Shown: positions 27,648 to 36,372 of the stretch, piece after piece
How the letters are laid out: every line of letters starts with the position of its first letter
How positions within the stretch are numbered: the first letter of the stretch is position 1
From: an uncultured Paracoccaceae bacterium
GTDB lineage: Bacteria; Pseudomonadota; Alphaproteobacteria; Rhodobacterales; Rhodobacteraceae
Direction: 5' to 3'
NCBI GenBank assembly: GCA_947503925.1
Contig: CANNFQ010000003.1
Span: 124,001 to 188,000, forward strand
DNA length: 64,000 nt
Made by a program: the position numbers and the translations under genes
The notes under the pieces: generated by a model
Seen by the model: the letters and a program-made list of their open reading frames with translations, nothing else
Told to the model about the DNA's origin: nothing
Databases searched by the model: none

Positions 27648-27676
27648 AAAGGGTCGTGCCGATGGCGCGGCCCTTT
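27648..27676 (+). terminator. Intrinsic terminator after rpmJ
   Basis: AAAGGGTCGTGCC pairs with GGCGCGGCCCTTT over 13 bases (two G.T pairs) with a GAT loop and a short T run. Confidence 0.85.
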
Positions 27677-27743
27677 TCGTTTTCGGGCTTGTAAGCCACA
27701 GGAGGGCTGTGTCTGTCCGGTGGTGCCAACCGGGCATGGATTC

Positions 27744-29084
27744 TCAACCGCGGCTTTGCAGCGCCGTTTCCGCCGCAGCACATAGCCGCAACAACCCCCG
27801 TTCCCCTCCCGCCGGTCCGTTGAACATGATCCCGCAGGACGGCATATCGGTGGGCAGGGTTACTGCGCAGGTCCCCATCAGGTTCCCGATCCGGGTGTTC
27901 CGCAGCGCCAGCAGGTTTTCGGTTTTATAATACGCCTCATCCGCCAATAGCCGTGCCGCATCCGGCGGCATGATTGGCGCCGTCGGCATGATCACCGCGT
28001 CGAAACCGGCGGTTGCGTCGGCATAGGCTTTACGAATGTCATGCAATTGGTGCCAGCCTGCCACGTAGTCCGCAGCACTGACCGATTTGCCCCCGCGCAC
28101 CCGTTCCAGAATTTGCGGGAACATCTTTTCCGGTGCGGCTTCAACCTTGTCCCGCCACCAGCCATAGCTATCGGCCGCATAAAGGTTACCCGCATGCGCA
28201 AACGCGTCATGCAGCCGTGCAAAACTGTGGGTTTCGACCTGCGCGCCTGCCGCTTGCAACCGCGTTACAGCGGCATCAAAACTGGCCCGGGGTGCGAGCC
28301 GGACATCATCCAATGCGATAGTATCGAGGATCATCAGCCGCGCGCCATCAAGGCTGCCGCCGGTCAGATCAGTGACCTTTTCCGCGCCCAATACGCCCAA
28401 CAGCAGGCTGGCGTCTTCGACCGACCGGCAAAGCGGTCCAACGGTATCAAATGTCAGGCAAAGCGGCACGACCCTGTCCAACGGCAACAGCCCATGTGTT
28501 GTCTTCAACCCCACCAGATCGTTCCAGGCGGAGGGGATGCGCACCGACCCGCCCGTGTCAGAGCCGATTCCCGCCGCCGCCAACCCAAAGGCGACAGAGG
28601 CGGCGGCCCCGGATGATGACCCACCCGGCACGGCGTCAGCGTCATTCACGCATGGCGGTGTCGCGGTGATCGGGTTCAGCCCCAAACCTGAAAACGCGAT
28701 TTCCGACATATGGGTTTTGCCAAGGCAGACCAACCCCGCGGCCGTGGCATTTTCCAGCACCAGCGCGTCCCGGTCCGGCACCCGGCCTGCTATCAGGGCT
28801 GTGCCTGCTTCCGTCCCGATTCCAGCCGTGTCGAACAGGTCTTTCCACGACACCGGTACACCATCCAGCGGACCGCGCCGAAAGCCAGTTTTGGCCCGGT
28901 CAGCTGCGGCTGCTGCTTCTGCCCGTGCGCGCGTATGGGTGATGCGGGCATAGATACGATCGCGATGCTCATGAACATCGATGGCATCCAGATAGACTTC
29001 GGTCAGGGCGACCGGATCAATTGTGCCTGCACCAATCCCCCGCCCCAGATCAGCAGCTGTCATCCATCGCCATTCATCCATCAT
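27744..29084 (-). CDS. Amidase signature family protein
   Basis: A 446-residue amidase (GatA/AtzF-like). The Ser-Ser-Lys triad is readable: Lys in PVSWKDLFDTAG, Ser in GGSSSGAAASVA and Ser in GSDTGGSVRIPSA. No GatB or GatC gene lies nearby, so a free-standing amidase on a small amide is likelier than tRNA amidation. It is divergent from the UbiH-type gene with an 80-base gap. Confidence 0.92.
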   Translation of the reverse strand: MMDEWRWMTAADLGRGIGAGTIDPVALTEVYLDAIDVHEHRDRIYARITHTRARAEAAAAADRAKTGFRRGPLDGVPVSWKDLFDTAGIGTEAGTALIAGRVPDRDALVLENATAAGLVCLGKTHMSEIAFSGLGLNPITATPPCVNDADAVPGGSSSGAAASVAFGLAAAGIGSDTGGSVRIPSAWNDLVGLKTTHGLLPLDRVVPLCLTFDTVGPLCRSVEDASLLLGVLGAEKVTDLTGGSLDGARLMILDTIALDDVRLAPRASFDAAVTRLQAAGAQVETHSFARLHDAFAHAGNLYAADSYGWWRDKVEAAPEKMFPQILERVRGGKSVSAADYVAGWHQLHDIRKAYADATAGFDAVIMPTAPIMPPDAARLLADEAYYKTENLLALRNTRIGNLMGTCAVTLPTDMPSCGIMFNGPAGGERGLLRLCAAAETALQSRG

Positions 29085-29163
29085 CGTCTCCCTTTCCTCG
29101 GGCAGACGGTAGCGGCCAAGGGGCGCATGGACAATCCCGGTTCACTGGGGCTAAGTCTGCTCC

Positions 29164-30375
29164 ATGACAACGGATATCATTATTGTGGGTGGCGGCCTGA
29201 ACGGCCCCGCATTGGCGCTGGCGGCAGCTAAGGCAGGGTTTACGGTGACGATCATCGACGCCTTGCCAGTGGATACCCGCGCGTCACCCGATTTTGACGG
29301 GCGCAGCTATGCGCTGGCCCTTGCGTCGCAACGCCTGTTGCGCGGAATCGGGGTGTGGGATCAGGTGGCAGAAGACGCCCAGCCGATGCTGGAAATCAAG
29401 GTCACTGATGGCCGCGCGGGTGAAGGCCCCAGCCCTTGGATGATGCATTTTGATCATGCTGAGATTGAAGAGGGCCCGATGGGCTATATGGTCGAGGATC
29501 GCCATCTGCGCCGCGCCTTTCTGGATGCGATGCAGGCCGCGCCGCTGATCACCCATCTGGCCGGCGAAACAGTGGTGGCGCAGAAGGTGGAGGGTGCGCA
29601 GGCGATGGTCACCCTTGGCTCTGGCAAGACGGTCGTTGGTCGCATGCTGGTTGGGTCGGACGGGCGTGCAAGTGGTACGGCCACCCGTGCCGGGATCAAG
29701 CGCACCGGCTGGGGCTACGGCCAGACCGCAGTGGTCTGTGCGGTGGCGCATGAAAAACCGCACGGTGGCATCGCGCATCAGTTTTTCATGCCAAATGGCC
29801 CTTTGGCGATCCTGCCCCTGACAGGTAATCGCAGCTCTATCGTCTGGAGTGAGAGCGAAGCCCGCGCCGCCACGCTGGATGCGATGGATGACAATGCCTT
29901 TCTGGAGGCCCTGCGCCCCGCCTTTGGCAGTTTTCTGGGCCAGATCAGCCTGACAGGCGCCCGGTTCACCTATCCGCTGGGCCTGACGCTGGCCAATAGT
30001 TTCGTCGCGGATCGTGTCGCACTGGTCGGTGATGCGGCCCACGGCGTACATCCGATTGCGGGCCAGGGGCTGAACGCGGGTTTGCGTGATGTGGCGGCCT
30101 TGGCCGAGGTTCTGACAGAGGCCCGTGCGCGCGGTGAAGATTTCGGTGGGGCGCAGGTGCTGGCCCGCTATCAGCAATGGCGTCGGTTTGACACGACAAC
30201 ACTTGCGCTGGCCACAGATACGTTCAACCGGCTGTTTTCAAACGACAACCCATTGCTGCGTGCGGCCCGCGATATCGGTATGGGGCTGGTCAATGCGGTA
30301 CCCGGGCTGCGGCGGGGATTTATCCGCGAGGCGGCGGGCCTGACGGGGGATTTGCCGAAGCTGATGCGGGGTTGA
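29164..30375 (+). CDS. UbiH/UbiF/COQ6-type FAD monooxygenase (ubiquinone synthesis)
   Basis: A 403-residue flavoprotein hydroxylase. It shows the FAD-binding GGGLNGPALALAAAKAGFTV, the DG-type segment LVGSDGRASGTAT, and the second FAD motif GDAAHGVHPIAGQGLNAGLR. These mark the ubiquinone-ring hydroxylases. Which ring position it acts on cannot be told from sequence. The gene is monocistronic. Confidence 0.93.
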   Translation: MTTDIIIVGGGLNGPALALAAAKAGFTVTIIDALPVDTRASPDFDGRSYALALASQRLLRGIGVWDQVAEDAQPMLEIKVTDGRAGEGPSPWMMHFDHAEIEEGPMGYMVEDRHLRRAFLDAMQAAPLITHLAGETVVAQKVEGAQAMVTLGSGKTVVGRMLVGSDGRASGTATRAGIKRTGWGYGQTAVVCAVAHEKPHGGIAHQFFMPNGPLAILPLTGNRSSIVWSESEARAATLDAMDDNAFLEALRPAFGSFLGQISLTGARFTYPLGLTLANSFVADRVALVGDAAHGVHPIAGQGLNAGLRDVAALAEVLTEARARGEDFGGAQVLARYQQWRRFDTTTLALATDTFNRLFSNDNPLLRAARDIGMGLVNAVPGLRRGFIREAAGLTGDLPKLMRG

Positions 30376-30476
30376 AGCTGCCAAGAAACTGAACCGCATG
30401 TGCAAAGAGCGGAGGGCAATGCCTGCCCTGTGGGGCGGTCGGGCGGAGTGTCGATGGCAAGGTACGTGGAAAACTA

Positions 30477-30647
30477 GGGCCTGTGGACATTCATATTATC
30501 TCACCCGTTTCAGTCCAAAATTGCTCAGTTCCAGGCGAGAGAGCGCAGGGATAGCCAGCTATCGCAAGCTCTCTCAGCGCAGAAATGGGCAATTTTGGCG
30601 GAACCCCTGCGGGACGCGGCGGATGTAATATGAATGTCCACAGACCT
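30477..30647. mobile_element. MITE-like palindromic element with TA flanks
   Basis: About 171 bases with near-perfect 24-base terminal inverted repeats (CCTGTGGACATTCATATTA and its complement), nested inner pairs CCAAAATTGC/GCAATTTTGG, GAGAGAGC/GCTCTCTC and GATAGC/GCTATC. It is flanked by TA on both sides, as for IS630/Tc1-type targets. No coding capacity. Its right end supplies the last base of the MerR stop codon. Confidence 0.8.
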
Positions 30648-31063
30648 TAATGATCATCCTCGCAGAGCGCGTGGTCTGACAAGGATGCGAGGACATAGCA
30701 GTTTTCCGAGACCCCCTGCCCGTCGCAGCCTTTGGCGATCCGGTTCAGTTCCTTTTCCAGCGCCTTGAGCTTTTTGATCTTTGCGCGCGCATCCGCTAAT
30801 TGGGCGCAGGCGATATCATTGGCCGCCTTGCAGGATTGGTCAGGGTGTCCCTGAAGTGCGATCAACCCCGAAATCGCGTCAATGGAAAACCCAAGATCGC
30901 GGGCGTGCCGGATGAAGGATAGCCGTTCCAGCCCGGCTGCATCATAGCGCCGCTGATTCCCTGCCGTCCGGTCTGGCGCGGGCAGCAGGCCGGTTTCCTC
31001 ATAATACCGGATTGTCGGTACTTTCACGCCCGTTTGTTCAGACAATTGGCCAATTGTGAACAT
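30647..31063 (-). CDS. MerR-family metal-responsive regulator (ZntR/CadR/CueR type)
   Basis: A 138-residue regulator. The helix-turn-helix reads MFTIGQLSEQTGVKVPTIRY, with YEETGLLPAP as the wing, followed by the dimer helix. Cysteines at 78, 86, 113, 122 and 134; C78, C113 and C122 sit near ZntR metal ligands, and the loop GCDGQGVSENC is a metal loop one residue longer than CueR's. Zinc, cadmium or lead is likelier than copper, by inference. The start at 31063 fits the family; the longer frame crosses the promoter. The stop codon is built from TA target plus one base of the MITE, so the native C-terminus may have been longer. Confidence 0.88.
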   Translation of the reverse strand: MFTIGQLSEQTGVKVPTIRYYEETGLLPAPDRTAGNQRRYDAAGLERLSFIRHARDLGFSIDAISGLIALQGHPDQSCKAANDIACAQLADARAKIKKLKALEKELNRIAKGCDGQGVSENCYVLASLSDHALCEDDH

Positions 31064-31077
31064 TCTCAAAAAACCTC

Positions 31078-31108
31078 TTGAACCTCTAGTCACTAGAGCC
31101 ATTACAAC
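31078..31108 (+). promoter_or_regulatory. MerR-type promoter with 19-bp spacer and dyad operator
   Basis: A -35 TTGAAC (31078-31083) and -10 TACAAC (31103-31108) are separated by 19 bases, the unusual spacing that MerR proteins correct by twisting. The spacer holds a perfect dyad, CTCTAGT-C-ACTAGAG (31084-31098). It faces the cation transporter gene. Confidence 0.88.
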
Positions 31109-31138
31109 ATCACCGAACCAAGATCAAAGAGAGGTCCC

Positions 31139-31777
31139 ATGTCAGGTTGTTGCGGGCATGACGCCAAGTTCGATGGCGTCTCGGATGATTACAAGCGGCG
31201 GCTCTGGGTCGTGATTGTGCTGAATGCGATCATGTTTGCCGTCGAGATGAGCGCGGGCCATCTGGCCGGATCGCAGGCCTTGCAGGCCGATGCGCTGGAT
31301 TTTCTGGGTGATGCGCTGACCTATGGCATTTCGCTGGCGGTGATCGGGGCGTCGCTGCGGGTGCGCACCAATGCCGCCCTGGCCAAGGGGATCAGTCTGT
31401 TTGCCATGGGGATCTGGGTGTTTGGATCGACCATCTACCGGGTTTTTTATGTCGGTGTGCCGGAGGCCCAGATCATGGGGGTGGTCGGCGCATTGGCCTT
31501 GGCCACGAATCTGGCCAGCGTGATGCTGCTGGTTCGTTACAAGGATGGCGACGCAAATGTCCGGTCTGTCTGGCTGTGTTCGCGCAATGATGCCATCGGC
31601 AATGTCGCGGTGATGATTGCGGCACTTGGTGTGTGGGGCACGGCGACAGGGTGGCCCGACCTGATTGTTGCGGGGATCATGGCATCACTTTTCCTGAGTT
31701 CTGCCTACCAGATCGTTCGGCAAGCATTACAGGAACGGCGCGCGGCGGGCACAGATTTGCATCCCGGCGCGGCCTGA
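31139..31777 (+). CDS. Short cation diffusion facilitator (metal exporter)
   Basis: A 212-residue membrane protein with about five to six hydrophobic segments. The N-terminus MSGCCGHDAKFDG offers a metal-binding Cys-Cys-x-His. The site-A-like aspartates appear in ADALDFLGDA and CSRNDAIGN. The C-terminal cytoplasmic domain of ordinary CDF proteins (about 90 residues) is absent, so this belongs to the short CDF type. It is divergent from the MerR gene and controlled by its promoter, hence efflux of the metal that MerR senses. Confidence 0.88.
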   Translation: MSGCCGHDAKFDGVSDDYKRRLWVVIVLNAIMFAVEMSAGHLAGSQALQADALDFLGDALTYGISLAVIGASLRVRTNAALAKGISLFAMGIWVFGSTIYRVFYVGVPEAQIMGVVGALALATNLASVMLLVRYKDGDANVRSVWLCSRNDAIGNVAVMIAALGVWGTATGWPDLIVAGIMASLFLSSAYQIVRQALQERRAAGTDLHPGAA

Positions 31778-31881
31778 GGCCCGGCGTCAGGCCTGCAACA
31801 ATTTGCCGCCCCGACAATGCCGCATTTGCATGCAAGGCTCTGTCGCTCTAGGCTCCCGCAAAACGAACAAAAGGGTTCTGA

Positions 31882-33588
31882 GTGACAGTGCTTCGTCGAT
31901 CCATTTCCGCCATTGCGATGGCATGCTTTCTTTTACCCGCAAACACGGTTCTGGCTGATCCCAATGCCGGGGCCTATCTGGCCGCCCGTCATGCCGGTAC
32001 CGTCAGCGATTTTGCCAGCGGCGCGCAGTATTTCACCAAAAGCCTGATTGCGGATCCGTCCAACGCTTACCTTTTGGAAAACGCCCTGACTTCGTTCATT
32101 GCCCTTGGCCAGATCGACCGGGCTATCCCGGTGGCAGAGGCGATTGTCGAACAAGGTTACCAAAGCCAGATGGCCCATCTGACCCTGTATCTGCGCGCGG
32201 CCAAGGATGAACGCTGGTCGGCGATCTTTTCCGGACTGGAAATGGGCCGCACGGTTGCCCCGCTAGTCGATGGCCTGATCCAGGCCTGGGCCCATCTGGG
32301 TGAAGGTGACATGACAAAGGCGATCGCCAGTTTTGATCGGGTGATTGAAGGCGAAGGCATGGCGTTATATGGTTTGACCCATAAGGCCTATGCGCTGGCG
32401 TCTGTCGGGGATTTCGAAGGTGCAGAGGCCGTGTTCGGCGATGCTGCCGCAGGTGGTGTGCTACGCTATAGTGCCCGCAGTGCCGTTGCCCATGCCCAGA
32501 TCCTGAGCCAGTTGGATCGCAATCAGGATGCGCTGACGATTATCGATGCGGTCTTTGGCGGCCGTGCCGACCCCACCGTCGCGGGGCTGCGCGCCCGACT
32601 TGCTGCAGATGAAAACGTGGCGTTTGACGCCATCACCAGCCCGACCCAAGGCATGGCTGATATTTTCCATGCCGTGGCCGGTGCCGTGCATGGTGATGCG
32701 CCGGATGCCTATACCCTGCTTTATGCCCGTGCGGCGACCTATCTGGACCCTGAAAGCACCACCGCCGTCCTGATGACCGCAGAACTGCTGTATGAGTTAC
32801 AGCAATATGATCTGGCCAATGAAACATATGCCAGCGTGTCCCGTGACGATCCCGCCTTTCATGATGCAGAGCTGGGCCGCGCCGAGGTCTTGACCGATGC
32901 GGGTCGCAGGGATGCTGCCATTGAGGTGCTGGAGGCATTGGCTCGTAGCCATCCCGACCTGCCACAGGTGCATGCAAGCAAAGGTGACACGCTGCGCCGC
33001 GCCGAACGCTTTGCCGAGGCTGCTGCCGCGTATACCCGCGCGCTTGATATCTATGACAGTGCCAGCCCGGTCAAATGGTTCGTCCATTACACGCGTGGCA
33101 TTGCCCTTCACAAAGTGGGTAACTGGCCGCAGGCCGAGGCCGATTTTCGCGCTGCACTTGCCCTGCGCCCCGATCATCCGCAGGTTCTGAACTATCTAGG
33201 TTATTCGCTGGTCGAACGCGGCGAGAAGCTGGATGAAGCCCTGACCATGATCGAAACCGCTGCCGCCGCCCGCCCGGATAATGGTGCGATCATCGACAGC
33301 CTTGGCTGGGTCCTGTTTCAGCTGGGCCGCTATCAAGAGGCCGTGGGCTATATGGAACGCGCCGCAGAGCTGGAGCCGGTGGACCCTGTCATCAACGACC
33401 ATCTGGGCGATGTCTATTGGGCAGTTGGCCGCGAGATCGAGGCGCATTTTCAGTGGAACCGCGCCTTGTCCTTTGGTCCCACAGATGAGGACGCCTTGCG
33501 TATTCGTGACAAGTTGACCCGTGGTTTGGATGTGGTTTTGCGCGACGAGGGGTTCGACCCCATCCGTGTGGCCCGTGGCAACGATTAG
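31882..33588 (+). CDS. Secreted tetratricopeptide-repeat protein
   Basis: A 568-residue protein with a signal peptide (hydrophobic core, cleavage near VLADP) and a GTG start at 31882. TPR-like helix pairs fill much of the protein; the clearest lie at about residues 360-540 (ALALRPDHPQVLNYLGYSLV, AARPDNGAIIDSLGWVLFQLG, AAELEPVDPVINDHLGD). It is probably periplasmic or outer-membrane associated and involved in protein contacts. Its 3' end overlaps the ispE start by 14 bases, so the two are in one operon. Confidence 0.88.
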   Translation: MTVLRRSISAIAMACFLLPANTVLADPNAGAYLAARHAGTVSDFASGAQYFTKSLIADPSNAYLLENALTSFIALGQIDRAIPVAEAIVEQGYQSQMAHLTLYLRAAKDERWSAIFSGLEMGRTVAPLVDGLIQAWAHLGEGDMTKAIASFDRVIEGEGMALYGLTHKAYALASVGDFEGAEAVFGDAAAGGVLRYSARSAVAHAQILSQLDRNQDALTIIDAVFGGRADPTVAGLRARLAADENVAFDAITSPTQGMADIFHAVAGAVHGDAPDAYTLLYARAATYLDPESTTAVLMTAELLYELQQYDLANETYASVSRDDPAFHDAELGRAEVLTDAGRRDAAIEVLEALARSHPDLPQVHASKGDTLRRAERFAEAAAAYTRALDIYDSASPVKWFVHYTRGIALHKVGNWPQAEADFRAALALRPDHPQVLNYLGYSLVERGEKLDEALTMIETAAAARPDNGAIIDSLGWVLFQLGRYQEAVGYMERAAELEPVDPVINDHLGDVYWAVGREIEAHFQWNRALSFGPTDEDALRIRDKLTRGLDVVLRDEGFDPIRVARGND

Positions 33589-34441
33589 CGCCGGCGCCCC
33601 GGCCAAGGTCAACCTGACCCTGCATGTCACCGGCCAGCGCGATGATGGCTATCACCTGCTGGACAGTCTGGTTGTCTTTGCCGATGTCGCTGATCAGATG
33701 ACTGCCACGGTTGCCCCCGATCTGCGGATCAGCGTCAGTGGCCCGTTTGCCTTGGGCGTTCCCACCAATCACACCAACCTTGTGCTGCGCGCTGCCGATG
33801 CGTTGCGTCAGGCCCGCAATGTGACCCAAGGTGCCGCAATTACCCTGGAAAAGCACCTGCCTCATGCCGCTGGTATCGGTAGCGGGTCATCGGACGCCGC
33901 TGCTGCCCTTGCCCTATTGGCCGACCTTTGGGGTGTCCCCCCTTTACCTGCCACGGCAGATGAGGTGCTGGCCCTTGGGGCGGATGTGCCTGTTTGCATG
34001 CGCAAGCCAGCCCCGACCCGGATGTCAGGGATTGGTGATATCCTTTCGCCTGTGCCAACGCTGCCCGATTGCGCATTGGTGCTGGTCCGCCCCCCGGTTG
34101 AGGTCCCGACCAGTGTTGTATTCAAAGGACTGGTCAGCAAGACCGCCACCCCGATGGACCCGCTGCCTGAAGGTATGGATTTTCTGGGTTTTGCCAATTG
34201 GCTATCTGCCCAGCGCAACGATCTGGCCGCGCCCGCCTGTCTGCTGGCCGCCGATATTCGTCAGGCGATCACCAAACTGAAGGCAAACCCGCACGTAGTG
34301 GCGGCAGGCATGTCAGGTTCCGGTGCGACCTGCTTTGGCCTGGTCAAAGACATGGCCACCGCCCGACAAGTCGCCCGGGTTGTGCAACTGTCCCATATGA
34401 ACTGGTGGGTCGCCCCGGCGCAGGTGCTGGGCCGGGCATAG
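33575..34441 (+). CDS. ispE: 4-diphosphocytidyl-2-C-methyl-D-erythritol kinase
   Basis: IspE phosphorylates CDP-ME in the MEP isoprenoid pathway. The 288-residue GHMP kinase has the substrate region APAKVNLTLHV near the N-terminus, the ATP loop PHAAGIGSGSSDAAAALALL, and a late GMSGSGATCFGL. The GTG start at 33575 sits inside the TPR gene's 3' end and gives the expected N-terminus. A polyprenyl synthase gene using the pathway's end products lies 700 bases away. Confidence 0.93.
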   Translation: MATISAGAPAKVNLTLHVTGQRDDGYHLLDSLVVFADVADQMTATVAPDLRISVSGPFALGVPTNHTNLVLRAADALRQARNVTQGAAITLEKHLPHAAGIGSGSSDAAAALALLADLWGVPPLPATADEVLALGADVPVCMRKPAPTRMSGIGDILSPVPTLPDCALVLVRPPVEVPTSVVFKGLVSKTATPMDPLPEGMDFLGFANWLSAQRNDLAAPACLLAADIRQAITKLKANPHVVAAGMSGSGATCFGLVKDMATARQVARVVQLSHMNWWVAPAQVLGRA

Positions 34442-34579
34442 GATCAGGATCCAAGGATCCGATTTGTCGAAAATTTGCCACATCGACATCATGATTTGGT
34501 GCGGTTGTCGGTTCAGGCATTGAACAACCGCGGGCTGGATTGCCCCACGCGCGCTATTTTGATCAATCAGGACGATGAT

Positions 34580-35095
34580 ATGCCATTTATTATTCTTATT
34601 CTGACAACCCTTGGTGGTGCCCTGTGGTGGTGGGCCCGTCAGAACCCGCGCGACGCGCTTGATATGGCCGCTGATGCCGCAACGACCGTTCGCAATGCGC
34701 CACGCAAAATGGCGTTTCGCAAACAGACCAATGCCCATCCTGTCGAAGGCATAGACGACCCGTGCATCGCCATCTGCGCCATTGCACAGGCCTTTATCGA
34801 ACTTGACGACCTGCCGACCAAGGAACAGCGCGACGGGCTGCATATCCTGCTGCGCACCAAGCTGCGTTGCTCCGAAGACGAAGCGCAGGAAATGGAAGTC
34901 CTTGGCCGCTGGCTGCAAGGCCAATGTCAAAGCCCTGAGGCCGCAATCACCCGATTGGCCCGCCGGTTGCGCAAGATTGATGGCGATGCATCATGGGACC
35001 TGTTGCAGGACATGCTGGGCAATCTGGTCGAGGGTGAACTGTCACAAAACCAGGTTTCCGCCATCGCGGATATCAAGCGGGCATTCCACCGATAG
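34580..35095 (+). CDS. Membrane-anchored TerB-like protein
   Basis: A 171-residue protein with a single N-terminal membrane helix (IILILTTLGGALWWWA) and a helical C-terminal domain (about residues 55-170: CIAICAIAQAFIELDD, EDEAQEMEVLGRWLQG, LLQDMLGNLV) resembling TerB-type domains. That resemblance is by pattern only. AGGACGAT precedes the ATG at 34580, which is preferred to 34475. It is convergent with the polyprenyl synthase gene. Confidence 0.65.
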   Translation: MPFIILILTTLGGALWWWARQNPRDALDMAADAATTVRNAPRKMAFRKQTNAHPVEGIDDPCIAICAIAQAFIELDDLPTKEQRDGLHILLRTKLRCSEDEAQEMEVLGRWLQGQCQSPEAAITRLARRLRKIDGDASWDLLQDMLGNLVEGELSQNQVSAIADIKRAFHR

Positions 35096-35099
35096 GACG

Positions 35100-36098
35100 T
35101 CAGGTAATCCGCGCCACAACGTAGTCGGCCAGATCGACCAGCATCGTTTTCAGCGGATGGTCCGGCACGGCATTCAGCGTGCTTTTGGCTTTTTCCGCCC
35201 AATTGATCGCATCAACCCGGGTGCTTTCCATCGTCCCGTGTTTGGCCAACAGGCTGATGGCGTAGTCCAGATCGCCGGTTTCCTGCTTGCCTTTCTGGAT
35301 GGTGCGCACCCAGAAATCCCGTTCTGCCGCGTCGGCCCGTGCCACAGCCCGGATCACCGGCAGGGTCAGTTTACGTTCCCGAAAATCGTCACCCACATTC
35401 TTGCCGGTGGCTTTTGTCCCGCCATAGTCCAGCAGATCATCGACGATCTGGAATGCGATGCCCAGCGCATCGCCATAATCATAAAGCGCCTGTTTGGTGG
35501 CCGCGTCCTGACTCGCAATTTCACCCCCCACTTCCATCGCGGCGGAAAACAGGGCGGCAGTCTTGCCACGCACGACCTTGATATAGATATCCTCGGTTGT
35601 GGAGAGGTCGCTGGCGGCGGTCAGTTGCAGCACCTCGCCTTCGGCGATGGTCGCTGCCGCATTGGCCAGAATATCCAGCACGCGCATCGACCCGGTTTCG
35701 ACCATCAACTGGAATGACCGGGCAAACAGGTAATCGCCCACCAAGACGCTGGAGTTATTGTCCCAAAGCAGGTTGGCCGTAGGTCGCCCGCGTCGTTGGC
35801 TGCTTTCATCTACAACATCATCATGCAGCAAGGTGGCGGTGTGGATAAACTCCACCGTTGCGGCCAGATGCACATGATAGGGACCGTCATAGCCGCACAT
35901 CCGCGCCGCAGCGAGCGTCAGCATCGGGCGCAGGCGTTTCCCCCCAGCCTCGACCAGATGGGCGGTGACTTCGGGGATGCGGGGGGCATGTTCGGACGCC
36001 ATCCGGTCGCGGATCATCGCGTTGACCGCCGTCAGATCATCGGCCAGTGCAGCGGCCAGTTGTTCATGCGGTTTGGTGGCGGCTGTGTCGAGGCTCAT
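35100..36098 (-). CDS. Long-chain polyprenyl diphosphate synthase (IspB type)
   Basis: A 332-residue trans-prenyltransferase making the isoprenoid tail of ubiquinone. The first Asp-rich motif is LLHDDVVDESSQRRG, the second is QIVDDLLDYGG. The N-terminal GGKRLRPML is present. The product chain length (octa-, nona- or decaprenyl) is not readable. The ATG at 36098 is chosen for its spacing to GGA; upstream starts at 36113 (ATG) and 36125 (TTG) add a few residues. Confidence 0.92.
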   Translation of the reverse strand: MSLDTAATKPHEQLAAALADDLTAVNAMIRDRMASEHAPRIPEVTAHLVEAGGKRLRPMLTLAAARMCGYDGPYHVHLAATVEFIHTATLLHDDVVDESSQRRGRPTANLLWDNNSSVLVGDYLFARSFQLMVETGSMRVLDILANAAATIAEGEVLQLTAASDLSTTEDIYIKVVRGKTAALFSAAMEVGGEIASQDAATKQALYDYGDALGIAFQIVDDLLDYGGTKATGKNVGDDFRERKLTLPVIRAVARADAAERDFWVRTIQKGKQETGDLDYAISLLAKHGTMESTRVDAINWAEKAKSTLNAVPDHPLKTMLVDLADYVVARIT

Positions 36099-36153
36099 GA
36101 ACGATTCCGTCATCTGAATAGACAACGCCCCGGCGTCATCTTAGGTCTTGGGT

Positions 36154-36372
36154 ATGAAAGAGCTTTTGCGCACCAACGACCCCACCGTCATCGCCTTTGC
36201 AACCGCCCTGCTGGACGCCGAGGGTATAGACTGGTTCACCTTCGACGTAAACATGAGCGTGTTGGAAGGAAGCATCGGAATCATGCCACGCCGGTTGATG
36301 GTGCTGGACCGCGATTTGTTCATGGCTGAGGCCGTGATGCGGGACGGAGAGATCGAGCTTGGCCGTGACTGA
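36154..36372 (+). CDS. DUF2007 family small protein
   Basis: A 72-residue acidic protein, MKELLRTNDPTVIAFATALLD at its start and ending IELGRD. It fits the DUF2007 (putative signal-transducing) family: a two-strand/two-helix fold with MKELL...N.. and the aliphatic strand RRLMVLDRDLFMAEAVM. It overlaps the methyltransferase gene by eight bases. Confidence 0.85.
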   Translation: MKELLRTNDPTVIAFATALLDAEGIDWFTFDVNMSVLEGSIGIMPRRLMVLDRDLFMAEAVMRDGEIELGRD

